A stretch of DNA of 5,951 nucleotides, taken from the NCBI GenBank assembly GCA_007126465.1, contig SLBE01000247.1:1-5951 (forward strand). The letters run 5' to 3'. The first letter of the stretch is position 1, and each line of letters begins with the position of its first letter. Below the pieces are notes generated by a model that was given only the letters and a program-made list of their open reading frames with translations, made no database searches and was not told the origin of the DNA. The position numbers and the translations under genes were made by a program. This DNA is from Syntrophomonadaceae bacterium (lineage in GTDB: Bacteria > Bacillota > Dethiobacteria > DTU022). Below, in pieces: positions 1 to 5,602 of the stretch.

Positions 1-444
1 AAATGGAATATCTCCATAGGTCATTTTACAACCGGCCTTTTCAAAAGCCTGGGCCATTCCCAGCCGATCCATAGCCGACATTAAGAGTACTTTTTTTGTC
101 TCTTTGAAAAGATCGGTTTCGACCGCCAGCTGCTCAATCGCCCTGCGTTCCAGGGTATTTTTCAAGCCAGAGCCATCGACAATAGGTGTTTTTTCAGCAG
201 CGCGGGATATTCTTCTGGCATCCCTGAATTCATAGCGGCGATCGACTGCATAAATATACAAATCCATACCACCCAGGCCGAAAGCGTCAACACTACCGTC
301 AAGATCCCGGATGATCTCAATCATTTTATTCATTTTACCGTCAGTACCAATTCGCTCAATTTTATAATACTGCCCCATCAGCTCTATGGTTACTTCATGG
401 TTCCTGGCCGATGAGCCAAGGCTAATCCCCACAACACGCTTCAA
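1..444 (-). CDS. Quinate 5-dehydrogenase-like protein (partial, N-terminal 148 codons)
   Basis: The gene runs off the left edge, so only its first 148 codons are visible and they are open throughout. The N-terminus (MKRVVGISLGSS), the segment FGLGGMDLYIY near residues 55-65, and TPIVDGSGLKNTLERR near 86-101 match my recollection of a clostridial family annotated as quinate 5-dehydrogenase. A following stretch, VLLMSAMDRLGMAQAF at about 119-134, looks like a beta strand and turn of a Rossmann-like fold. I see no classical shikimate/quinate dehydrogenase motifs in the visible part, so the enzyme name is doubtful and the substrate unknown. The start is TTG at 442-444, chosen because an AGGGAG ribosome binding site (455-460) lies 10 bases upstream and no ATG or GTG fits as well; the frame is closed a short way further upstream. 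It follows the HTH gene by 22 bases, so the two are probably co-transcribed. Confidence 0.7.
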   Translation of the reverse strand, partial: MKRVVGISLGSSARNHEVTIELMGQYYKIERIGTDGKMNKMIEIIRDLDGSVDAFGLGGMDLYIYAVDRRYEFRDARRISRAAEKTPIVDGSGLKNTLERRAIEQLAVETDLFKETKKVLLMSAMDRLGMAQAFEKAGCKMTYGDIPF

Positions 445-466
445 AATATAATCGCTCCCTTCACTG

Positions 467-1000
467 CTACTTCAGTACCTGCTTCAATGTATCTTCCAGG
501 CGTTTCTGATCAAAGTGCCGATCCTCATCAATTGGTGATGGCCCCAGCTTAAGGTGGATTATCTCTATATCCAGCAAAGCATCTGCCAGCTGATACCATT
601 TTTCCGATGTAATCATAATTAAAACGTCGAAGTGGCGCAGCCGGGCTACCAGCTCCAGGACCCGGTTAAAAAAATCAAGAGCCTGCTGATCTTTGACCAT
701 TGCCCAGCGTTCATTGTTGTTTAGGATTAGATGAAAATCAAGACCGAATTCACGGCAAAGTGCAGTTATGCTGTCCGCATTAGCCAGTGGAAATCCGATA
801 ACTGCCAGGCGGTTACCTTTGCGGACCTCTCCAGCTGCTTCAAGGCGGGAAACAAAGCTGCGATCGAGTTGCAGTCTTTTAGCCGTTTCCTGCTGGGAAT
901 AACCCTGTTCCCGCAGCTCTAAGGTCTGCCCGACCAGGCGGACTGCTTTATCCAGGCTTACCAGTTTATCACCAATCCTGTAGAGACGTTCAGATTGCAT
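467..1000 (-). CDS. Small helix-turn-helix protein, probable transcriptional regulator
   Basis: This is a 177-residue soluble protein. Residues about 15-55 form an N-terminal DNA-binding region, with a helix-turn-helix at about 33-54 (GYSQQETAKRLQLDRSFVSRL) resembling the Xre/ParB-type 'sxxetAxxlgldrsfVSRlE' pattern. Residues about 64-155 look like an alpha/beta domain: a strand RLAVIGFP, a helix, a strand FHLILN, a long helix, a strand FDVLIMIT, then a strand IEIIHLKLG. This domain may sense a ligand, though none is identifiable. The ATG at 998-1000 is preferred over a GTG seven codons upstream because GGAGG (1007-1011) sits 6 bases before the ATG. A promoter and an inverted repeat lie just upstream, suggesting self-regulation. 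The quinate-dehydrogenase-like gene follows 22 bases downstream, and my recollection is that this pairing recurs in related Clostridia. A role in controlling that gene is inference. Confidence 0.8.
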   Translation of the reverse strand: MQSERLYRIGDKLVSLDKAVRLVGQTLELREQGYSQQETAKRLQLDRSFVSRLEAAGEVRKGNRLAVIGFPLANADSITALCREFGLDFHLILNNNERWAMVKDQQALDFFNRVLELVARLRHFDVLIMITSEKWYQLADALLDIEIIHLKLGPSPIDEDRHFDQKRLEDTLKQVLK

Positions 1001-1006
1001 GGCAGT

Positions 1007-1011
1007 CCTCC
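1007..1011 (-). promoter_or_regulatory. Ribosome binding site of the HTH gene
   Basis: The minus strand reads GGAGG, 6 bases before the ATG at 998-1000. This decides the start: the in-frame GTG at 1019-1021 would place the motif inside the coding region. Confidence 0.8.
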
Positions 1012-1017
1012 GATTGT

Positions 1018-1031
1018 GCACAGCTCTGTGC
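1018..1031. promoter_or_regulatory. Inverted repeat, candidate operator
   Basis: GCACAG (1018-1023), two spacer bases, then CTGTGC (1026-1031) form a perfect 6+6 inverted repeat. It begins a few bases after the transcription start predicted from the promoter at 1040-1068 and ends before the ribosome binding site. That position suits repressor binding, and the adjacent HTH protein is the obvious candidate. The symmetry is seen directly; the operator role is inferred. A short hairpin in the 5' leader of the mRNA is an alternative. Confidence 0.35.
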
Positions 1032-1039
1032 CCAAATCA

Positions 1040-1068
1040 ATTCTACTATTATTTTAACCGGGTGGCAA
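1040..1068 (-). promoter_or_regulatory. Sigma-A-type promoter for the HTH / quinate-dehydrogenase-like pair
   Basis: On the minus strand, TTGCCA (1063-1068) matches the -35 consensus at five of six bases. It is followed after exactly 17 bases by TAGAAT (1040-1045), also five of six for the -10. The spacer is A/T-rich next to the -10. The predicted start of transcription is near 1033, giving a leader of roughly 33 bases to the ATG at 1000. It lies in the 91-base gap after dusB, which has no convincing terminator, so read-through from dusB may add to it. Confidence 0.6.
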
Positions 1069-1091
1069 TGGCCGGAATAAGCAAGATAATA

Positions 1092-2072
1092 TTAGCTGCT
1101 GTTCGATCGGAGAAGGTCTTTCATGATTTCTTCTAATTCTTCATAGGTATTTACACGAACCAGCTGCTGTCTTGCTGCTGATGCGCCTTTCAATCCTTTG
1201 ACATACCATGCGGCATGGCGGCGCATTTCCCTGGCAGCAATGCTTTCTCCCTTAAAGTCGCTTAGCAACTTAAAGTGTCGTAAAACCATCTCAACAATTT
1301 CCTCTGCCCCGGGTGCTTCCAGCTCTTTTCTTTCCTGCAACCAGACCAGGATAGACTTGAAAATCCAGGGATTTCCACGAGCCGCCCGGCCCACCATTAT
1401 TCCGTCACAGCGGCTGTAGTTTATCATTTCTTCAGCTTTTTGAGGCGAATCAATATCACCGTTACCGATAACCGGTATGGTAAGTTTTTCTTTGACTTCC
1501 TTGATTATTTTCCAGTCAGCATTTCCCCTGTAACCCTGTTTCACCGTTCTACCGTGAACTGTAACTACCTTAATTCCGTTTTCTTCTGCCAGGAGGGCAA
1601 TCTCAGCAGCATTGATGCTGTTTTGATCCCAGCCCGTTCGTATTTTTACAGTTACCGGGCAGGTAACAGCTGCAGCAACCTTCCTGAATATATCGCGACA
1701 GAGAGCGGGGCTTCGCATCAAGGCGCCACCATCACCATTGCGGATAATTTTAGGGGTAGGACAGCCGAAATTCAGATCGATAAAGTCGGGCTCATAGTCC
1801 TCGATAATGCGTGACCCTTCTGCCAGGATTTCCGGATCTGACCCAAAAAGTTGAAAACCAATCGGTCGTTCCCGATCGGTAAAAAATAAGAGAGATCTGT
1901 TGCGCCTGTTGCTATAAACAAGGCCCTTGGCGCTGATCATTTCGGAGTAAACCAGGGGACAGCCCTGCTCTTTAACCAAAACCCGGAAGGGATGATCGGC
2001 TACACCGGCCATCGGGGCCAGGGCTAATCCGGGGCTAATATTTATAGAACCAATTGTTAGCTGCAATTGCAT
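1092..2072 (-). CDS. dusB: tRNA-dihydrouridine synthase (DusB/NifR3 family)
   Basis: This FMN-dependent enzyme reduces specific uridines in tRNA to dihydrouridine in the cytosol, using NAD(P)H. The protein has 326 residues, typical for the family. The N-terminal TIM barrel opens with the FMN-binding segment LAPMAGVADHPFR (18-30). NFGCPTPKIIRNGDGGALM (101-119) carries the catalytic cysteine, Cys104. VTVKIRTGWD (140-149), VTVHGRT (170-176) with YRGNADW (181-187), VIGNGDI (201-207) and GIMVGRAARGNPWIF (224-238) complete the flavin and phosphate sites. The C-terminal helical tRNA-binding part includes MRRHAAWYVKGLKGA (283-297). The ATG at 2070-2072 is chosen because GGAG lies 5 bases upstream and the FMN motif then falls at its usual distance from the N-terminus; a longer reading from 2123 adds 17 residues without family resemblance. 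The exact target position in tRNA cannot be read from sequence. Confidence 0.95.
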   Translation of the reverse strand: MQLQLTIGSINISPGLALAPMAGVADHPFRVLVKEQGCPLVYSEMISAKGLVYSNRRNRSLLFFTDRERPIGFQLFGSDPEILAEGSRIIEDYEPDFIDLNFGCPTPKIIRNGDGGALMRSPALCRDIFRKVAAAVTCPVTVKIRTGWDQNSINAAEIALLAEENGIKVVTVHGRTVKQGYRGNADWKIIKEVKEKLTIPVIGNGDIDSPQKAEEMINYSRCDGIMVGRAARGNPWIFKSILVWLQERKELEAPGAEEIVEMVLRHFKLLSDFKGESIAAREMRRHAAWYVKGLKGASAARQQLVRVNTYEELEEIMKDLLRSNSS

Positions 2073-2077
2073 GCTCT

Positions 2078-2081
2078 CTCC
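2078..2081 (-). promoter_or_regulatory. Ribosome binding site of dusB
   Basis: The minus strand reads GGAG (within CTGGAGAGAGC), 5 bases before the ATG at 2070-2072. It supports this ATG over the longer in-frame reading that begins 17 codons upstream. Confidence 0.65.
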
Positions 2082-2101
2082 AGTTTTTTCTAATAAACAG
2101 T

Positions 2102-2130
2102 AGTAAATGTGTGGTTTTCTCAACAGGCAA
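2102..2130 (-). promoter_or_regulatory. Weak candidate promoter for dusB
   Basis: In the 80-base gap before dusB the minus strand has TTGCCT (2125-2130), 17 bases, then TTTACT (2102-2107). Each hexamer matches the sigma-A consensus at four of six bases. The placement is sensible, with a leader of about 23 bases that includes the ribosome binding site, but the hexamers are weak. No other structure or terminator was seen between 2073 and 2152, so dusB may simply be read from upstream. Confidence 0.22.
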
Positions 2131-2152
2131 CAGCAGTAAAATCAACGGAGTA

Positions 2153-3238
2153 CTATGCACCTAAGCCAAGGTCGCGGGAACGGCGCTGGCTAATCATGTC
2201 AACAAAAGCCTCTAAACGCGTTTGTATGCCGGCAGCACCGGTCTGCTCATCGATAAAGAGAGTTAATACCGGGATACCATAATCTTTGCTAAGCTGCGGT
2301 ACAAGGCTTTTGGCCACAATTTCCGGAATGCAGGAAAAAGGAGCCAGTTGCACCACACCATCGAAACCCTGTTTTGCATAGCGAATGATATCACCGACAC
2401 TGTTCTGCCCATGCCCACCAACCTTTTGCGCAAGATAGGGCACGGCCAGTGTTCGACTGCCCATATCGCCCTTAGTGGAAAGGACATCATGCCGGGCATA
2501 GCTGGTCAGGTAAATTGAACGGCGCGCTTCCACACCCATATGTCCCAGCTGTTCTTCAAGGAAAAAGTTAGCAAAAGGTTCCAACTGAACATAAATCTCG
2601 CCGATGATGCCGACCTTCAATACTTCTTTTTCACTGTCGTGAGGTACGTCACGTATAATTTGACGAGCTGCTTCACCCGCTTCTTTAATTTCCCGCTCCG
2701 ACTTAACCTGCCTCATCATCCGGTAAGCCTGGTCAAAAGCCCGGGAAGTCGAACCCGGCTTATACTCACGAGGCCTGATCTGTTGGGCCAGCATTTCAAG
2801 ATCATCCAGTACGGCTAATTTTTTATAGCACTTCTTAAATGAACGCCATAAGTAACCCCAGGAATGCGGAGCCTTGGTTTTTTTAAGCTGACGAATGAAA
2901 TGGCCTGGCTTTCTCAAAGGCGGCCAGAAAAAGATAAAGTCAAAATCATAGCCTAAATCTTTCAAGATTCGGTTATGCAGTTCACCGTAAAGGCCTGCCC
3001 TGCAAGGGCCATAGCCACCACCGCTCATCAGGGTATCGGCGCCCCTTTTCAGGCCTTCAATATACGTGCCGAGCACAATTTTAAAGGGTATGCAGGCAAA
3101 CTCGGGAGCATATTTAGCCCCCAGCGACAAAGTTTGCCGGGAAGGTCGATCAGGTGTAACCGGTTCATGACCCAGGTCTTCCAAAAGCATCTCAATTATC
3201 GGGGTTAAAGTCCCCATATGTCCATAAGTTACTTTCAT
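2153..3238 (-). CDS. CoA-dehydratase activase-related protein (2-hydroxyacyl-CoA dehydratase-like Fe-S family)
   Basis: This 361-residue soluble protein resembles the COG3580/COG3581-type family, often named 'CoA protein activase' or '2-hydroxyglutaryl-CoA dehydratase-like'. Typical features are an N-terminal MKVTYGHMGT, LGAKYAPEFACIPFK (39-53) with Cys49, SGGGYGPCRAGLYGE (72-86) with Cys79, and a C-terminal half starting with LKVGIIGEIYVQLEP (207-221). Near the end, LAPFSCIPEIVAKS (298-311) holds Cys303 and IPVLTLFIDEQTG (322-334) follows. Cys49, Cys79 and Cys303 fall in conserved-looking motifs and are plausible iron-sulfur ligands, by analogy with 2-hydroxyacyl-CoA dehydratase subunits. 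The ATP-hydrolysing activase partner (BadF/HgdC type) is not in this window, so substrate and reaction are unknown. The ATG at 3236-3238 is chosen because GGAAGG (3247-3252) lies 8 bases upstream; GTG codons two and three codons earlier would be too close to it or overlap it. The gene follows the peptidase by 30 bases, so co-transcription is likely. Confidence 0.8.
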   Translation of the reverse strand: MKVTYGHMGTLTPIIEMLLEDLGHEPVTPDRPSRQTLSLGAKYAPEFACIPFKIVLGTYIEGLKRGADTLMSGGGYGPCRAGLYGELHNRILKDLGYDFDFIFFWPPLRKPGHFIRQLKKTKAPHSWGYLWRSFKKCYKKLAVLDDLEMLAQQIRPREYKPGSTSRAFDQAYRMMRQVKSEREIKEAGEAARQIIRDVPHDSEKEVLKVGIIGEIYVQLEPFANFFLEEQLGHMGVEARRSIYLTSYARHDVLSTKGDMGSRTLAVPYLAQKVGGHGQNSVGDIIRYAKQGFDGVVQLAPFSCIPEIVAKSLVPQLSKDYGIPVLTLFIDEQTGAAGIQTRLEAFVDMISQRRSRDLGLGA

Positions 3239-3246
3239 CACTGTCA

Positions 3247-3252
3247 CCTTCC
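3247..3252 (-). promoter_or_regulatory. Ribosome binding site of the activase-related gene
   Basis: The minus strand reads GGAAGG, 8 bases before the ATG at 3236-3238. It favours that ATG over the nearby in-frame GTG codons. Confidence 0.6.
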
Positions 3253-3268
3253 AAGTGAAGCCTGAAAA

Positions 3269-4564
3269 TCAGCTCAGGTACTTTCTGGCCAGCTTTTTGA
3301 AAAATTCTGTTTTAAAGTGGAGACTGTCAATATCGGTGCGTTCATTTCTGCCATGGACAGTTGTCCTCAGTTCAGGATCAAAGCCTTCAGCCATGTGCCC
3401 GACACCATAGGCAGGAATACCGGCACTGCGAATGTACTTTGAATCAGTAGAACCGGCAGAAATAATCGGCAGGCAGAGCGCTTTAGCGCCGGCCATTTCC
3501 AGGGTTGTCTCTTCCATCAGCTTATAGAACTTCTCGTTGGAACTGGAAAAGGTTGGCGCACGGTACTCGGTAAATTCTATTTCAATATCCTTACTAATGA
3601 TCAGACGCAGCTCGGATTCAACATATTCACAGTCCTGTCCGGGCAATATTCTGATATCAATCTCTGCTTCGCAGTAGTCGGGAACAATATTGGTTTTCGT
3701 GCCTCCGCTGATGATATTTGGGGAGAGGGTCATTCGGGTCATAGAACGCAAAGATTCTAGAAAAGAACGATCAAAGGGCAGCTGTTCAAGAAGTTCATCA
3801 ACCTGATCAGGCTCAATTGAGTCAATTTTTACCCCGGAGAGGTTCGCCAGGTTTTTTAAAAGCTTTTTAACTTCAGGGATGAGAATCACTTCGGACCGGT
3901 AGTTATTAAGACGGCTTACCGCCCTGGAAATTTTGACAACAGCATTATCAGCCAGGGTAGGAATTGAACCATGTCCCGACTTGCCGTGGGCTTTCAATTT
4001 GCACCAGGCAGTGCCCTTTTCTCCAACCTGCAGGAAATAGAGCATTCGGCCATCCAGAATAATCGGATGGTCGGCACCCTCATTTACAGCATAATCTGCT
4101 TCGATTAAATCTGAATGCTTATCGGTCAGGTATCCTGCACCCAGGCGGCCACCTGCTTCTTCATCGGCCACGGCAGCGATAATTAGTTCTCCCTGCAAAG
4201 ACGAGTTTTCTTCAATCAGCTGAAGCGCTGAAGAAACCTGGGCTGCCAGCAGATCTTTGCAGTCAAGGGAACCTCTGCCATGAACAACACCATCCTTAAT
4301 TTCACCGGAGAAAGGTTCAAAATCCCAACCATCTCCCGCAGGAACTACGTCAGAATGAGAAAGGTAAAGTAGTTTTTTCGAGCCGGACCCAAGCCTGGCA
4401 ATAAAACTGCTTCGCCCTTTTTCAGGTTCAACAATTTTAATGTTTGCACCGGTATTTTCAAATAGCTTCTTTAAATACTCAGCAACAGCATATTCATTTC
4501 CGGGTGGATTGGTACTATCAATACGGACCAGGTCACTTAAGATTTGTTCAGGAGCAGGGGGCAT
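3269..4564 (-). CDS. M20-family metallopeptidase / deacylase (ArgE/DapE/aminoacylase-like)
   Basis: This 431-residue cytosolic enzyme probably hydrolyses a peptide or N-acyl amino acid bond with two metal ions, usually zinc. The catalytic domain shows SHSDVVPAGDGW (69-80) with metal ligand His70 and Asp72, then HGRGSLDCKD (95-104) with bridging Asp101. Next are ADEEAGG (133-139) with catalytic Glu135 and ligand Glu136, NEGAD (161-165) with a likely ligand Glu162, and TVHGRNER (402-409) with ligand His404. The inserted dimerisation domain, roughly residues 180-330, contains HGKSGHGS (193-200) and ends with EAEIDIRILPG (299-309). All expected active-site residues are present. No signal peptide is seen. 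The ATG at 4562-4564 has AGGAGG (4573-4578) 8 bases upstream. It starts 54 bases after the OppF-like ATPase gene ends, which fits a role on imported peptides. The substrate (dipeptide, acyl-amino acid or succinyl-diaminopimelate) cannot be told, so no gene symbol is given. Confidence 0.9.
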   Translation of the reverse strand: MPPAPEQILSDLVRIDSTNPPGNEYAVAEYLKKLFENTGANIKIVEPEKGRSSFIARLGSGSKKLLYLSHSDVVPAGDGWDFEPFSGEIKDGVVHGRGSLDCKDLLAAQVSSALQLIEENSSLQGELIIAAVADEEAGGRLGAGYLTDKHSDLIEADYAVNEGADHPIILDGRMLYFLQVGEKGTAWCKLKAHGKSGHGSIPTLADNAVVKISRAVSRLNNYRSEVILIPEVKKLLKNLANLSGVKIDSIEPDQVDELLEQLPFDRSFLESLRSMTRMTLSPNIISGGTKTNIVPDYCEAEIDIRILPGQDCEYVESELRLIISKDIEIEFTEYRAPTFSSSNEKFYKLMEETTLEMAGAKALCLPIISAGSTDSKYIRSAGIPAYGVGHMAEGFDPELRTTVHGRNERTDIDSLHFKTEFFKKLARKYLS

Positions 4565-4572
4565 TTTTGTTT

Positions 4573-4578
4573 CCTCCT
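4573..4578 (-). promoter_or_regulatory. Ribosome binding site of the M20 peptidase gene
   Basis: The minus strand reads AGGAGG, a perfect core match to the 16S anti-Shine-Dalgarno sequence, 8 bases before the ATG. It is the best such site in the window. The 54-base gap it sits in shows no clear promoter or terminator. Confidence 0.75.
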
Positions 4579-4618
4579 TAGGAAAACCGGGGGGTTATCC
4601 AAAATTGTACTTACCTAA

Positions 4619-5602
4619 TTAGCTGACCTCTTTTACCAGGTGACAGGACGCATAGTGATCAGGGCCCACTTTTTTAAGCACCGGCACAACTTCCGAGCAC
4701 ATCTTTTCCGCGATGGGGCAGCGGGTATGGAAAGTGCAGCCCGGAGGCGGATTCGAAGGACTGGGCACATCGCCTTTGAGAATAACCCGTTTTTTTTGTA
4801 TGTCCGGGTTCATGGAAGGGACAGCTGAAAGCAAGGCCTGGGAATAGGGGTGCATCGGAGAAGAATAGAATTCCTTCTTAGCGGCATCTTCAACTACCCG
4901 GCCCAGGTACATAACTCCGACCCGATCAGCTATATGTTTAACTACACTTAAATCGTGGGATATAAATAAGAATGTAAGGCCAAATCTTTCCTGTAAATCC
5001 TCTAAGAGGTTAACAATCTGGGACTGGATGGAAACATCAAGCGCAGAAATTGGCTCATCAGCCACTATAAACTGCGGTTCAAGGACAAGGGCCCTGGCTA
5101 TACCGACCCTCTGCCGCTGCCCGCCGGAAAACTCATGGGGGTAGCGCCGGTAATGATAGGAATCCAGTCCACATACCTTTAAGATTGACTCCACCCGTTC
5201 ACGTCGCTCATTGCCGCTGGCTATTCCGTGCACTTCCAGCGCCTCACCGATAGCTTCCCCTATACTCATACGCGGATTTAGTGAGCTGTAAGGATCCTGG
5301 AAAATGATCTGCATTTCCCTGCGCAAATTGCGCAGTTCCTCTTTAGTCATGGCCATAACATCACGGCCTTTAAAAACTATTGAACCGGCCGTCGGCGTAA
5401 GCATCCTCAAAATGCTCATGCCGGCAGTCGATTTGCCGCAGCCTGACTCCCCAACCAGACCGTAAGTTTCACCGGACTTAATGCGCAGATCTATACCGTC
5501 AACAGCTTTAACATGACCCGCAAGGCGGGAAAAAACTCCCGTCTTAATAGGAAAGTATTTTTTCAGTCCTTCAACTTCAAGAATTGGTTCAGGGGTTGCC
5601 AT
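4619..5602 (-). CDS. Oligopeptide/dipeptide ABC transporter ATP-binding protein (OppF/DppF type)
   Basis: This 327-residue protein is one of the two cytosolic ATPase subunits that power peptide uptake through an Opp/Dpp importer. Motifs in order are Walker A GESGCGKST (51-59), Q-loop FQDPYSSLNPR (101-111), signature SGGQRQR (159-165), Walker B FIVADEP (178-184) with Glu183, D-loop SALD (186-189) and switch ISHD with His216. The tail carries the oligopeptide-transporter C-terminal domain, with HPYSQALLSAVP (251-262) and four cysteines (289, 295, 302, 320). That Cys pattern is known in this family and is thought to hold a [4Fe-4S] cluster. The N-terminal KYFPIKTGVF (15-24) is typical of OppF rather than OppD. 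Substrate range (oligopeptide, dipeptide, nickel) is not readable here. Its ATG directly abuts the TAA of the preceding ATPase gene, so translation is probably coupled, with AAGGGA just inside that gene serving as ribosome binding site. Confidence 0.93.
   Translation of the reverse strand: MATPEPILEVEGLKKYFPIKTGVFSRLAGHVKAVDGIDLRIKSGETYGLVGESGCGKSTAGMSILRMLTPTAGSIVFKGRDVMAMTKEELRNLRREMQIIFQDPYSSLNPRMSIGEAIGEALEVHGIASGNERRERVESILKVCGLDSYHYRRYPHEFSGGQRQRVGIARALVLEPQFIVADEPISALDVSIQSQIVNLLEDLQERFGLTFLFISHDLSVVKHIADRVGVMYLGRVVEDAAKKEFYSSPMHPYSQALLSAVPSMNPDIQKKRVILKGDVPSPSNPPPGCTFHTRCPIAEKMCSEVVPVLKKVGPDHYASCHLVKEVS

Noticed and set aside
1001..1021. Longer N-terminus for the HTH protein starting at GTG 1019-1021
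   Set aside because: The seven extra codons would run through the GGAGG site that is well placed for the ATG at 998-1000, and would overlap the inverted repeat.
1057..1075. CCGG...CCGG hairpin after dusB as a terminator
   Set aside because: The stem is only 4 base pairs with a loop of about 10 and no run of T follows, so it is more likely chance. It also overlaps the promoter -35 region.
1440..1814. Plus-strand open frame of 124 codons
   Set aside because: It lies wholly inside dusB on the opposite strand, has no ribosome binding site or family resemblance, and dusB is unmistakable there.
2073..2123. Seventeen-residue N-terminal extension of DusB
   Set aside because: It lacks a clear ribosome binding site and resembles nothing in the family, whereas the ATG at 2070-2072 has GGAG 5 bases upstream.
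2263..2499. Second minus-strand open frame of 78 codons
   Set aside because: It is an out-of-frame reading inside the activase-related gene with no recognisable domain.
4583..4600. AACC...GGTT run of C/G before the peptidase gene as a terminator
   Set aside because: The arms are about 4 bases with almost no loop and no T-tract, so it is too weak to call.
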